From assembly GCA_007922225.1 (NCBI GenBank), contig ML679958.1:56810838-56874837 (forward strand): a DNA stretch of 64,000 nt. Reading direction: 5' to 3'. Below are positions 34,740 to 47,589 of the stretch, piece after piece. The notes under the pieces were generated by a model. That model was not told the origin of the DNA, ran no database searches, and saw only the letters and a list, made by a program, of their open reading frames with translations. Each line of letters begins with the position of its first letter. The first letter of the stretch is position 1. This stretch comes from Emydura subglobosa (taxonomy: Eukaryota > Chordata > Testudines > Chelidae). Both the position numbers and the translations under genes were made by a program.

Positions 34740-36350
34740 TTAACCCAAAACAAATTGCTTAAGTTAACTTGATTTAAAAATTAATTGCAGTTTTAATCAC
34801 ACTGTTAAACAATAATAGAATACCAATTTAAATTTATTATAAATATTTTTGGATGTTTTTCTACATTTTCAAATATATTGATGTCAATTGCAACACAGAA
34901 TACAAAGTGTACAGGGCTCTCATTATATTATTATGATTACAAATATTTGCACTGTAAAAAAGATAAACAAAAATAGTATTTTTCAGTTCATCTCATATAT
35001 AGATTTTACTACAGTGTATCTATCATGAAAGTGCAACTTACAATGTAGATTTTTTGTTACATAACTGCACTCATAAACAAAACAATGTAAATCTTTGGGG
35101 CCTACAAGTCTACTCAGTCCTACTTCTTTAGCCAATTGCTAAGACAAACAAGTTTGTTTATGCTTTCAGGAGATAATGCTGCCCACTTCTTATTTACAGT
35201 GTCACCTGAAAGTGAGAACAGACATTCGCATGGCACTGTTGTAGCCGGTGTTGCAAAGTGTTTACATGCCAGATATGCTGAACATTCGTATGCCCCTTCA
35301 TGCTTCGGCCACCATTCTAGAGGACACACTTCCTTGCTGATAATGCTCATTACAAAAATAATGCATTCATTAAATTTGTGACTGAACTCTTTGGGTGAAA
35401 ATTATGTCTCCTACTCTGTGGTTTTACCCACATTCTACCATATACTTCGTGTTTGGCAGTCTCTGATGACGACCCAGCACATGTTTGATTTAAGAACACT
35501 TTCGCTGCAGATTTGACAAAATGCAAAGAAGATTCCAATATGAGATTTCTGAAGATCGCTACAGCACTTGACCCAGGGTTTAAGGATCTGAAGTGCCTTC
35601 CAAAATCTGAGATGGACGAGGTGTGCAGCATGCTGTTGGAAGTCTTAAAAGAGCAACACTCCAATGCAGAAACTACAGAAGCTAAACCACCAAAAAGAAA
35701 ATCAACCTTCTGTTGGTGGCATATGAGTCAGATGCCGAAAATGAACGTGCATCAGTCCACACTGCTTTGGATCATTATCAAACAGAATCTGTCATCAGCA
35801 TGTAAGCATGTCCTCTGGAATGGTGGTTGAAGAATGAAGACACATACAAATGTTTAGCATGTCTGGTATGTAAATACCATTCAACACCAGCTACAACAGT
35901 GCCATGAGAATGTCTGTGCTCACTTTCAGGTGACATTGTAAATAAGAAGTGGGCAGCATTATCTCCCGTAAATGTAAACAAGCTTGTTTGTCTCAGCGAT
36001 TGACTGAACAAGACGTAGGAGTGAATGGACTTGTAGGCTCTAAAGATTTACATTGTTTGATTTTTAAGTGCAGTTTTTTTACCTAATTCTACCTTTGTAA
36101 GTTGCACTTTCATGATAAAGAGATTGCACTACCATACTTGTATGAGATGAATTGAAATACTATTTTATTTTTTACAATGCAGATATTTGTAATCAAAAAT
36201 AAATATAAAGTGAGCACTATACACTTTGTATTGTGTTATTTAAAGCAATATTTTTGAAAATTTAGAAAACATCCAAAAATATTTAAGTAAATGATATTCT
36301 ATTATTTAACAGCGCAATTAATTTTTGAAATCGCTTGACAATCCTAAAAA
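34740..36350. mobile_element. Inverted dimer of hAT transposon 3' ends
   Basis: The left half (about 34740-35350) carries on the minus strand the end of a hAT transposase: CPLEWWPKHEGAYECS, then TPATTVPCECLFSLSGD and ALSPESINKLVCLSNWLKK, the C-terminal dimerisation domain. The right half (about 35355-36350) carries the same family on the plus strand: MRFLKIATALDPGFKDLKCL, LPKSEMDEVCSMLLEVLKEQ, then after frameshifts SLSGDIVNKKWAALSP and a stop. The 3' UTR-like flanks (for example aacatccaaaaatattta near 36260 and its complement near 34850) are also inverted. Both halves have frameshifts and stops. The two copies differ, so the duplication is old or arose from two insertions. Confidence 0.85.
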
Positions 36351-36479
36351 AAAATTTGATAATTCAACATATTTTAACAGTAATTTCTGTAGAGCCTTAT
36401 TGGCTTTATTCCTGCTGAATTCAATAGGAATTTTACATGAGGATTTTCACTTTGGTTAGTGTATGAAAGAGAGCACTCT

Positions 36480-36900
36480 TTTGGTTTGGAACTGGAAAAA
36501 ACCAAAACAGTTTGGTTTGAACCAGAAGTGAATTTTTTCAGTTTTCTTGTCAAAACTAAGAACTGAAAGTTTTTTTGTTTTGGGGTAAATTAACCATTTT
36601 ATTTCATCAGAAACTGAATTTTTGTTTTGTTTTTTTGTATCAGGCTGTTTTTGTGTGTTTTGCACTCTTTTTGTTTGGTTGTTGTTTTCTTTTTTTGTTT
36701 GTTTTTTTAAATGAGCCAAATTTGTAAATGAAATGCTGTTTCAAAGTGAAAAGTCAAAAAAAATTGTTTAAAATTTTTTTCCATTTTTTTTGTTGGCTGT
36801 AACTATTTGCAAAATTCGCAAATAGTTTTGGTGCCTTGTAAAATAATTTTTTTCAACAAATTTAGTATTTGCCAATTTTTTTTAAAGTTGCCCACATCTA
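36480..36900. repeat. T-rich low-complexity stretch
   Basis: Repeated runs of t with ttttgtttgtttttt-type motifs and ggtttg-like words. No coding or structural RNA signal. Confidence 0.6.
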
Positions 36901-37741
36901 CTCTCTTCACTTAAACAAATCTATTTCTTCTATATTTTAACTTCCTTTGATCCACATGTGGAATATTTGTTAGAAAGGGGATTCAGGCTGAAATAACAGC
37001 CTTCAGTCACTCAAGGCAAGCATGGATGAGCTAAATGTAAAGAAAAAGAACGGTCACAGTGGTTAAAGAAATTTTAGACCAGAATAAAAGGTTGTAAAAC
37101 TTGAGGCTGGCAAAATATGTTAATTTGTCAGTGTCTCACGGGGCTAAGTATATATCTAATATATGAGGTTGTGGACAAGAGAAATTCCTTGTTTAACCTC
37201 TGAGGGAAAAGCAGTTTCCTACTGCACTGACTTTGCTTGTAAGTGGAAGTTTAACGTATGCTTTTTTTTGTTTTTTGGAGACATTGAAATTTCCGAACTG
37301 GAGACAGTGTTTCCGTTGAGGGCAGAGTTTATATACCAACCAAACCACACTATATGTTGTGAAAGGAAAATCCATATCTTACATTAATCCTGACTTTCTT
37401 TTACAGTATTACATGTGTATTATTGGGGTGGGTGGCAAATGCATCAATCTTGTGTTCAGAATTTCCTGTTTTATGCAACCCCCATGAACCACAAACCACA
37501 TAGCTGTGGGACCATGTCACTTGAAAATGTCACTCTCTGGGCAAGAAATTTTTATGGAAACTAGCTTTAAAAAAATGTTTGGTCCTTAAGGAAGTTTTGT
37601 TTTTATGGCTAAGGAATAATGTTTAACTCTTTACAGTTGGTCTTCTAATATGACCTGATATTTCGAGGAGAATTTTTATAACAGTCAATCATTCAAGCTA
37701 TTTATTTCCCTAGATTAAATATTTTGTTGTTCTTTCTCTAG

Positions 37742-37888
37742 CTTTCAAAAAGACTGAGAGAGAGAGACTGGAAAGTGGGAGACCTCTTGCAAGCAGTGCT
37801 GAAATACTGTGAAATGATGGAGAAGACTCCTGATGGGGATAAACATCTGAATAAGTCTTTATTTGGTTGGCTTCTGGAAAATGTCTGA
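37742..37888 (+). CDS. AKAP11: AKAP11 terminal coding exon with stop
   Basis: The acceptor is tttctctag ending at 37741. It starts in phase 0 and ends at TGA 37886-37888, giving 48 residues. The translation includes LSKRLRERDWKVGDLLQAVL and KYCEMMEKTPDGDKHLNKSL, and ends FGWLLENV. This is the C-terminal sequence of AKAP11 as known in mammals. Its in-frame junction with the exon at 28332 (DFIL then LSKRL) completes the gene. Confidence 0.96.
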   Translation, partial: LSKRLRERDWKVGDLLQAVLKYCEMMEKTPDGDKHLNKSLFGWLLENV

Positions 37889-39519
37889 AAAATCCAAAGA
37901 CCTAATATTCTTCCCTTCATTCCTCCTTTAGAAGGAGACATGAAGGACAGAGATGTATAGCGTTAAACTTTAACTGATGAATGTTCTATTAACTATAATC
38001 ATTTTAAGAGACTTCGGGGTGAAAGTAAATATAGCTGTTCTGTAAGTATTTTGTGACACTGTGTATACAATATGTTCATCCAATGCATATCTTCATAATT
38101 GATATCCGGGTATTGTGTCCATCCATGCATATTTGTATTTACTGCTATGTTCAGACTATGTATATGCATATATATATAGAATGTGTATGAAGAAAGATCT
38201 CATCCATGGACAGTAGATGACAGGTGATAAAACAGGATATACAGGGTTCCCACTGTATTGGAATAGTTGTTTACAATTGGAGGCATACTATATTAATAGC
38301 ATTTTTAAGTTTGAATTGCTAAAGAAACTTGTTTCAACTTTACATACAACCATTTTATGACAAATTCTATGTTTTGAACCATCATGATATGTAGATGTGA
38401 CATATCAGTGTGTTAGAACTAGTAAATAAGTTATTGGAGATTTTCCTCTTGGAATTTTGCCATCTTTTTGCAAAAAATAGTTCCTTATTCCTAATCCTCC
38501 ATATATGAATGATCTTTGTTTCTCAAACTGATCTTCTGAATAAGGCACACTTTAAAATAGTAACAGTTCCTTAAAATACAAAAAGAGAAAAATTTTGCAA
38601 AGTGGTTGTCATTTTTCTTAAATACCTTTGCTAAAATTGTTATTTTAAAGGAAGCCATTCAGTCAAGTCTTTGATAAAATGAAACTGAGAAGTTGGCTAC
38701 TCATTGTGTCTATTTGTCCTGTGGTTAAAGGGTTTGTCTGTCTTCACATGTCTATTGGTTTGTAAGTGCTAATAGTTAATCATCCTGTTTTATTTTACAG
38801 CCCCTTTAGGGGGAAAAGCGCTCACTGAGATGGCATCCTGATATTCGTCAAAAGTGATGTCACTGCAAGAGAATCATGGGGCCTTATCTATTTTGGGTGG
38901 ATATAGGAATTTAAACAGCCATCTGACTTTAAAGGACTGTAGCTGTTTAAATCACCAAACTTAGGACCAGAGCCTGAGAAGTTGAGCGTTTACAACCATC
39001 TATTGGCTTCAGTGGAAATTACATATTCTCAGTAACTCTTCGGATTTCATCTTTGGTTACAGATTAGGTTCTATGCACAGAGCTGGTGAGCCCAGCAGCA
39101 CTTTCCTTGCAGTGCCATTGTGCTTTGAAAAAGTATGCCAGTGCTCATCATGAAGCTATTATCTTTATTAGCCATTAGAATAATCTGGGTTTAAAAAGAG
39201 ACCTTCCATTGGAATATGGTGAAGATATTGATCCTTCTTCAAATCAAACTGAAAAGTTACTTAACTTTTTATAGGAGTTCTCGTGTGCATGCGCTGACAC
39301 CATTTTAAATTTCCACAGTTTCTTATGTCTGCTCAGGTACTGTTACCTGAGTTTAATTTCATGTCACTGTATCATCTCATTAATTAAAAAAAACAATTGG
39401 TGCCTCATGGCAAAATTAAAAGTCTGTTTAGAGATAGTTTTGTTTCATGTGGGTAATTTGGTCTACTTGATTAAAGCATAGAACAAAGAGGCAGTTCTAA
39501 TCCTAGTTTTGCTTCTGAT

Positions 39520-39620
39520 TTGCTGTGTGCTCTTGACCAAATTACTTAACGTCTTTGTTTTAACTCCCTCATCTGTATAATGTAACTAATGATGATGGTT
39601 TTAACAGTGCTTTGCAAATA
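39520..39620 (+). repeat. Ancient L2/MIR-like tail in the 3' UTR
   Basis: The sequence gctgtgtgctcttgaccaaa, then ctccctcatctgtataatg and acagtgctttgcaaatac follows the order of the L2/MIR tail. Diverged and low in confidence. Confidence 0.5.
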
Positions 39621-42077
39621 CGAAGAATTATGGTTTGTTGTTTTGTCATCCTCCTGCGCATCCTTTCCCCTCCCCCCATGATATTTTTAGAGGGTTATCT
39701 CTTCCTGGTATGTGTGCATTTACGTGATTTGTTGGTTGTCTTTTTTGTTTTTTGAGGACATGGGCTCTTTCTCCTTAGTCCTTATTTGAAACCAAGCTCT
39801 GTTTGTGATCTCTCGTTTGCCACAGCAATTAATAGAATTATCGCAAATAGAAAATTGACTGTAAGTGATAAGCAACAAAAGCCAAATGAACCTTAAAAAC
39901 AATTACTCTGTGCTAAATTCTGCTCTGATTTACACCTTGGCAATCCCATTAGTGAAGTTTCAAGGGTTGAAGAACAGGACAAAATATTGGTCCAGGTTTC
40001 CAAGTTCCCATAAGTTTCTCAAATTAAAACGGAAGAGGAATACAAAAAATAATATAAATACCCAACAGTCTGTACAAAGAACAATTTTTCAAAAACTTCT
40101 GTACAGAATCAACAGGTTAATAAACTTGTAGAATATGATGGATTTCTAAAAGGTTGGTTAACAGATTATCACTTTTTTATTAAGTTAGTTTTCTACAAAA
40201 GGTAGGTAGACGAGCAAGTCTTTGGGGTTTATAAAGGTTTAAACAATAGTTAAGCAGGAAATACATTACCATTTTAATGTAAATGAACTAACTTTTTAAG
40301 TGATTCTTGCTTGGAGACTTTGGCCCAAATATATTCTTGGTTAATCTGCATTGATTTAAGTGGTGTTACATCAGGGATGACTTTGACCTATCACCTTTTT
40401 CTTTAAGTAACATACAGCATAGGTTTCAAATCTACACGTGTAGAAGATTTTTGATGAAAAATACTTAGTTTTTACTTTAAAATATATAGGTTTTTTTACA
40501 AATCTTTAAACTTCTGCTCAGGCATTGTCATCTGGCTTTAGGACTCTTTTGAATTACCAGTTGGATATTAAAAAAAGAGACAAGTTACTGATAATTTAAC
40601 CTTCATGCAGTTGTATCATTAAATAAACAAAACTATATAACTACTAGTGGGAATCCTTATTCTGAAGAAATCTGACTGATATAATCTGCCCTGTTAATGA
40701 GGAAAATTGTCTTCTATTCTGAAATGAAAGGTTATGTCATTAACCAGTTTATTTAAACTGTTCCCTTCAGAGTACAAGTGTAATGAAATGAAAATTCACT
40801 GTGAATAAGACAGTGGGCCAAATGCTGATCTCTTAAACCAGAGCAAATCTAAAGTAGCTCAAGGATTTAGACCAGGTTAATAGAGCAGAATTATCACATT
40901 CAGTGTATTGTGTGTATGTATTGGCATACTGAAATTAGGGGAAGCTGTTTGGTGATTGTTTACTTTTAGATTGATAGAAATATATGCAATAGCTACACTT
41001 CAGAACACCATTTAGTTACCAAAATTTAAATACATCTTTGGTATGTTGAAAATTGGTAATATTTTGTAAGATGCTGTAGTTGAAGCATATTGAGAGGGGT
41101 CCCTCTATAAAATAGCAGTGAAAATGACAATGTTTAAAGGAAATATATTTCTCTTCAAATTTGTAAAATGTGATGCAAACAAAAGCCTTAATATTAGGAT
41201 TTTTTAAAAGCAGTTCTAACAAGCCCATATGGTAAAATGCCAACAGCAAGATCTACTATTTCTTTTTCAAAATGAGAACATGAAATAACTCAAACGTAGG
41301 CATATTTAAATGTGATATAAATAGTACATCTATCCTTGGTGCTGTTTGAGCTAAAATATTATCGTTCCAGGACTAACTATGTTTCTCAAAGATATGTCAG
41401 ATTTTGAATGTTACATTTTTCTAATGTAACTGTATATATGGGACCTTTTCTATGAAGAGATGCTCATTCTTGAGAAGGTATGAACGCAGTAAGTAGTAAA
41501 CACTGTCACCAGCACAAGAGGAGCTAGTATTTGCATTAGTTATTTACAAAGCATTATTTGAAGGAATAAAATATTGGTTTCAGCACTTTGTGTTGTTTTA
41601 GTTTAAGAATTTCAGCTTTTTTAGCAAAAGCCACTACTGTCAAGCTTATACTGTACTTGAGCTTTGAAGAGGCAGGTACAGTGCCTAGCCACTGTCGTCA
41701 CTTTATTTTGTACCATCGTTGTACATTCCTGTTGTATAGCTGGAGTTGTAGTTCTAGAGGGTCACTGTTCTGTTGTAATGTCTGAATAGTATTTAATACC
41801 AAACTTTATTGTTGTTAGCTGTAACTGCTACTTATTTGGTTACTTGTGCATTCTTACGATAATTCACAGCCCAGTTTAGTGACTCAATTGTATACCAAAA
41901 GCAGATTAAATAACTTTTAAATGTTTATGTAACTATGCTAAATGAATACAATATGAAGGTCTTGTACTGTATAAAAGTGACATATTTTGCCATTTTAGTA
42001 ATTTGATAATGTATTCAGTTACCAGATTATGAACTTCAGGTTGCACTAAATTTGTCCTTGTTTTAGCAGTGGCTTCA

Positions 42078-42083
42078 AATAAA
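42078..42083 (+). promoter_or_regulatory. AKAP11: Polyadenylation signal AATAAA (probable AKAP11 3' end)
   Basis: AATAAA within cttcaaataaaacaaac, followed 10-40 nt later by the GT-rich ttgtgtattgtaatg. This is the arrangement expected of a functional poly(A) site, at the distance expected for the AKAP11 3' UTR. Confidence 0.65.
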
Positions 42084-42109
42084 ACAAACACAATCTTGTG
42101 TATTGTAAT

Positions 42110-43240
42110 GCTTTCAAGAGAACTGTCATTTATTGTAAACTCTTAGAATTTAATTTTTTTTCTTTTTAGCTTTCGCAAACTAAGTAGGATTGGTCCTGGT
42201 CAGGTGAAAGAACTCAAAGAATGGGACAGTAATAATGCCATAGTAGATGGTCTTCTGAGTTATCACTAAATCAGTCTCCCAGCAGGGTGTCAAAAATGCT
42301 GTGGTGCTCTCCTTGGGATGAGAGGTGGAAACCAAGGTTCTGACGGTTTGTAGTAAAGATCTCATGGTCTTTTTTTATGAAAGTTAGGGAAGTTAATCCT
42401 GGTTTTCTTGCCAAATTCCAAGTTGGGAATTGTATCCTGCCTACGTAAGTCTTCTCTATGCTTTCAGTTCAATATAGTATTCTTCACTTCCTGTTCTAAG
42501 CAGTTGTATAGTGCTGTGTGCTTAGCAGCTCCCTGAGGTGTTGACAGTTCAGTGCTTGGTGAAGTGATTCCTGCATAGATTGTGCAGTATTTGGGGAATC
42601 TTTCAGGATGAAAGACAGCTATGGAGTCTTCAGAATAAATACAAGAAGATATTGTGTTAATGAAAATATATGCATATTGATTAAAACTATTTAATTGACC
42701 TTGTGTTACCTGGACTACTTCTGATTTGCTTAACTTGTCAGACAAAAAGAAACTGCTTTATTATAAACTACATCAAAGTGACTAGACTATATTAAGTCTA
42801 AAGACTCAATATGGAGAATGAGTCAAAGATTCAAAGAAGAATTAAATTGCATTAAAAATTGTTGCTAAACAAACCCATTGAAAACAGTTGTTTTGAGGAG
42901 CAGCGGTTTGGGGAGCTTGTAAATAGGATTTGATTTCACCATTTTTTTAAAATAAATATATTTTTAGCCAAAACAAACAAACAAAAACAAAAAAAACTGA
43001 AGTGGACTTTATGAATATTGAATAGGCTATATTTGTATGTACTTGATTGTTTTGTTTGGTGACATTCTTTGCTTCATTAAGAAATCCATTAGCAGGGAGA
43101 CTTATGCCTTTGATTAATGTCTCGTTCAATTGAATGAAAATCTCTACTAAATGACTTGAAAATATATTGTATACACTCTCTTGCTGCATTACATGATAAA
43201 AACAAATAGGGCAAAAAAGAAATTTGGTGGGGTGGGAAAG
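42110..43240. other. Intergenic, no gene recognised
   Basis: AT-rich sequence with an A/C-rich simple tract at about 42965-42998 (aaacaaacaaac pattern). The ORFs are short and show no family resemblance. Confidence 0.6.
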
Positions 43241-43252
43241 GGTGGATATATT

Positions 43253-43510
43253 CTAGACTCAGACATTAAGGTCAGAAGGGACCAATATGATTATCTAGTC
43301 TGACCGCCTGCACAACACAGGTCACAGAACCTCACCCACCCACTCTTGTAATAGACCCCATATCTATGACTGAGTTATTGAAGTCCTCAAGTCATGTTTT
43401 AAAGTCTGTAAGGTGCAAAGAATCCACCAGCAAGTAACCCCATGCTACAGAGGAAGGTGGAAAAATCCCAAAACCTCTGCCAATCTGCCTTGGAGAATTC
43501 ATTCATGATT
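43253..43510 (-). mobile_element. CR1 LINE 3' UTR fragment
   Basis: On the plus strand it reads ttaaggtcagaagggaccaa, tatgattatctagtctgacc, gaacctcacccacccactc and ctctgccaatctgccttgga. This is the reverse complement of the 3' UTR of the older CR1 subfamily also present at 25602-26052, here in the opposite orientation. Confidence 0.8.
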
Positions 43511-46500
43511 TGGGGAGGTTCTGGTTCTCCCTGACTTTTGCTCAGCTACGTAATTATACAAGGTCAGTCTGGCAATGTCTGTTTAACCCAGATATACTAA
43601 AACTTCTGTGTTGCCCTCAGTTATATCCTACTATTCCCCTAGCACATATCCTGCTCCTGCTCCTTACACTTCCCTTGTTTGCTGGCTGGCTTCTCCTCAC
43701 TCCATAGCTTGTGTTCTCAATGTAACTGACTTCCATGCAGATTACTTCTATGAGGATCAGATTGAGAGGTGGCCAGGGAAATGAGTCATGCTAGGACTGC
43801 AGGCTGATGTTGAGGTTGAGGGAGGATGCCTTGCTTGCTATTCTGGCTAGCTATCAAATGCCCACTTCCTCCCCTGAAATCAAGACAAGTTGCAAATGCT
43901 GTGATCCTCAGAAACAAATGAACTATCTATGATGAGCGTGAGACTAGTGTGAGTGGTAACAGGAGTTAAGAATGACAATGAATCAGGGCCTTCAGGATAA
44001 AATATCAGATCCTTCTCTTCAGCATTGTTTCCCAGAAAAATGATAAAGAGCTTTGTGCCTTTTTGTGGTAGAGAGAATCACTATTTAGATCCATAATTTG
44101 GATGTATATGGTTGTATAAGGTGTTTAGATAGGATAATGAGCATGAGATGGGTTAAAGTACTCATGTCTGGGTATGCTCCTTTGTTTTTATAAGAGGCCT
44201 ATTACTGTGGTATCTTCTCTCACATCAACGCCCTTACCTACAGCCACACCTCCCACTCTCACTATCCGCCCTGTGACTGGCCAGAACATCTCACTTGTCC
44301 ACCAGTGTACCTCCTTGTTCCCTCCTACTTCATTTGTGTCATTGTCCCCACTTGATCAGCACTGTTGTCTTCATACTGGTTTTTTCCTGACCCCAGCCTG
44401 TTGTCCTGATGTGACTCCCACTCTGCTGATCCTTGGCCAGCAGGAGTGGTTAAAAACCAACAACGGGGGAGACTGCTCAGTTGGGAGGGTAAGCTATGGA
44501 AGGAGAAACCATCAGGCAGCAAAGCAGAAGAACCAACCTTAATTATATATTCCCCCCACTCTTAAAATAATAATAATCTGGTTGCTTAGGTTTGCGATCT
44601 ATTTCATTACTGTCAAACCTCTGACATTTTATTCTGACTAGCAAGCATGGCACAGTAGCTGCAGAAGTATAATGTAAATTTAACATACTCTATTTGCACA
44701 GACAAAGCAGAGTTGTGCTGTTTGGTAGCTGCTCCCCTGCATAGATACAAGACCAGATTCAGACTTTGTTGTTAGCAGGCACAATTCCAGCAAAATCAGT
44801 AGAATTGCATCTATTTATATCAGATCTGTTTGACCCAGAATGCTTAATAACAAACAGTGGATATGATTTTTGATTTATTTGTCATGGAAAAAGGATATGT
44901 TTCCATGATGATCACCTCTTCACCTTGTGCTCTAAGTAGACATTACAGCCAGAGTGGTTAACCACACAAAATCAGTTATGCTTTTCCTTCTGCTCCAAGA
45001 ATGTTAGTGTAATATGAACAGAAATACAGTAAAGGGCTAGCTGTCCATCTTATCACCATGGAAACCCTAGATTCACAGGAGATAAATATTTCCTTTGAAG
45101 AGTGGTATATAAAAGAAATGACCAAGCAAGAAACTCTCCATGGAAAATAAACTGAGGAAGAAGCTAATTGTAACAATTGCCTTGGGAAATCACTTCCAGA
45201 GACCTGGTAACATTTATTAACTGTCATGTTAAGTTGAACTCTTTACATTTATTCTATTATGTAATATACCCATTAATTATTAAAACAGTGGAGTTTGAAT
45301 TTTCATGTAATAAATTCATTTGATTTTAAAGGAGCTATGCTCTAGAAAGGGTTCCAAGCCAGTTCCTGCTGTACCGCAAGACAATTACCTAGCATCGCCG
45401 TAGTAACACAAGGGTACGTATTTCACACAATATTGATTTAGGAGCTAACTGAATCTGTGTCTCAATTTAAAGTTGGAATCCAGAGAGCAGAAAATATTTA
45501 ATTGCTCTGATGTTGGGAGTAGTAAAGGGTTAAGCTAGAATATCCTGACTAGCCTAATAAATGTTGGCATCTTCAGTAAAACCTCTCTTCCTGTGACTGC
45601 CTGAGAAAATAAAGAGATGGGTGTTGGAAATTCCCAAAAGCGTCTGGAGGGCCTCCATGTGATCAAAGTGCTTTTGAGGAGCTGTTTGTTAGGCTTATTA
45701 TAGATTTAGCTTTAGAGGAGGACTACAGATCATTTTTGGTTAAAGAGCCTTTTTGAATATTTTCCTTCTCCTGACACAGTCTTTGAGTGCTTGTCTTGTA
45801 GTTATGGTTCTTAGGATTAAACTTGTTTTATATTTTCTCTCAATGTAACAGCTTTCCATAATTATACAGAACAATAATTTGAGTAAGGGAAGCAGTCCTA
45901 TGCTAGGCACCCACAAAACATGCTGCCCTAATATCATAGATGAATTGGCAGATTCTCTCATTAAGGGTAACTTTCAATCATCCTACCAAAAATGCATGTA
46001 TTATCTACTTAGTTTAGAAAGCAAAGACTTTATTCATTATATTACCCTAATGCTCTAGGCATCTTAGTTCATTGGAATATAGATTAATTTCCTCTCACGT
46101 GTCCTGTGTTTATAACAGGTATGTGCGAGCACACAGTCATGCAATAAATTCAGTAGCGCAGTGTGAGTAAGCTCTGGGCAATCAAGGGGATAGGTGCTAT
46201 GTGTCTCAAACCTTTCTAAAGATGGCTGCCATCGTGGTGTGCAAAAACAACTGAAGAGGCTGAGATTTCTTTGCTACTTTGCACCCCAACATTGCATTCC
46301 ATGTCTGAGTTTCTCTGTCATTGAGAGGAAAGAGGGAAACAAAAATCTGAAACCATTTTAATTATATTTTAATGGGTTTCCTCTAGCAAGGTTGCAGGGG
46401 TGTATGGTTTGAGAGAGGTTGGAGAGTGTGTGCATGTGTGGGATGTGTATATTCACGCGCACAATCAGAATTGTATACTTCATACTTGAAAAATGAATCC

Positions 46501-47190
46501 AGATTACTTGGTAGAAGGAGAGGGAAGCCAGGGACTGATGGAGGGTTGGAGAGCTGCTTAATTTTCATTGTACCGGAACAGCAAACAGCATTGCCAACTC
46601 TTGCAAGTCCTACAATGTGTTTTTCTTTAGCCCCGCTCTGCCCCCAACTTTTGCAAACAAGTGAATACATCATAACCTTAGATTTCATTCTTTTTTTTTT
46701 TTAAAGGAAATTTCTAGCCATCATGGTTGTGGATAAAAGCCTGAAAATGTACATTATGTGCATGTAGAAACAAAGTGCAAAGAAAGAGAACCACCTAATT
46801 TATTATTTTTAAAAATCTGATGCCTTTGAAGCCAGTCTCGTGATTTGTGTGTGTGTGTGTGTGTGTCTGTCTGTCTGTCTGTCTGTCTGTCCCGACTCAT
46901 AATTTTTGAACACATGGGTTTAACATAATGATCCAGCATATCTCTTCGTCCTGGATTTTATATAGTGTCACCTTCATTGTTGTAGCACCAATGACCTTAG
47001 CGCCAAAAACTGCTACATTGTTAAAAGTATGGAGATTTTTCACAGAAGCCTTGAGAAATTTCCTAAAAGCATGAGGTACCATATGACCCTTTTCCCACAT
47101 GCACCATTCTCCTAAAGGCATAACATCTGTGTTATAGTCAAAGCCTGGCAGGTACTATAACCTGTAATCTTGATTGTATCTATAAAACAC
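43511..47190. other. Intergenic, simple repeats only
   Basis: No coding gene recognised. The ORF around 44174-44542 is proline and threonine rich but resembles nothing known to me. The stretch holds the microsatellite at 46847-46892. Confidence 0.6.
46847..46892. repeat. Compound microsatellite (GT)n-(CTGT)n
   Basis: About ten GT units run into about seven CTGT/TCTG units. Two adjoining simple repeats suggest a polymorphic locus. Confidence 0.9.
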
Positions 47191-47194
47191 TGCT

Positions 47195-47585
47195 GGGAGC
47201 CAAAAGATCTGGTGGGTCTTTGAGTGCTGGTCCCCATATGTATTCCACATGTGAGTATGCATGTGCTCCATACACCTCAGACCAACAAATATTGCAAGTA
47301 GTGTTCTTGGCCCACCGCTTATGCCCTGGATCTCCTCCTGCTCAGCACCGAAGGCATAAGGGGAGTGCCCATTGACAGCCTCTCCAGTTTCTCCTTTCCA
47401 CAGAATTCTCTGAATCAGCAACCTCTGTGGCCAAAGCTATCCTTGCATTGTCTTCATCTCTGTAACTATAATTGTATATCGTTTGTTAACATTTAATAAT
47501 ATTCGATATAGTTAGTGTAGCTTAGTTTCCCCCCAGCGTTGGGACACTTTCCATCCTCCCTTCCAGGAGCATGACTGTGCCTAGC
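47195..47585 (+). mobile_element. DIRS-like element 5' end (terminal repeat and leader)
   Basis: Contains gagtgctggtccccatatg, then tgtattccacatgtgagtat, and further ggatctcctcctgctcagca and agtgtagcttagtttccccc. These are features of a 5' DIRS end with its inverted terminal repeat. The same terminal motif recurs in direct orientation near 47641 and 47930 as part of the adjoining minus-strand element. Confidence 0.6.
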
Positions 47586-47589
47586 GTTC

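Larger units (their letters stand above)
28493..37741 (+). other. AKAP11: AKAP11 last intron (9.2 kb)
   Basis: Contains a 1.35-kb Harbinger-like element with tandem repeats (29186-30537), ancient L2/MIR-like tails (32985-33070 and 33300-33400), a run of 15 G at 34710-34724, an inverted hAT 3'-end dimer (34740-36350) and a T-rich low-complexity stretch (36480-36900). The part at 30.6-32.9 kb shows nothing I can identify. Confidence 0.7.
37889..42100 (+). other. AKAP11: AKAP11 3' UTR (inferred, about 4.2 kb)
   Basis: After the stop there is a 4.2-kb AT-rich stretch almost free of recognised transposons, in contrast to the introns and the intergenic part. One L2/MIR-like tail lies at 39520-39620. 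The length suits the long 3' UTR known for AKAP11. A Pumilio-type tgtatata lies at 41431-41438. Earlier AATAAA hexamers at 40622 and 41565 could give shorter forms. Confidence 0.65.

Noticed and set aside
35778..36011. Minus-strand ORF resembling a short protein
   Set aside because: It is the antisense shadow of the plus-strand hAT transposase end.
44174..44542. 122-codon Pro/Thr-rich ORF
   Set aside because: No recognised family, no splice or promoter context, and not conserved in any way I can judge.
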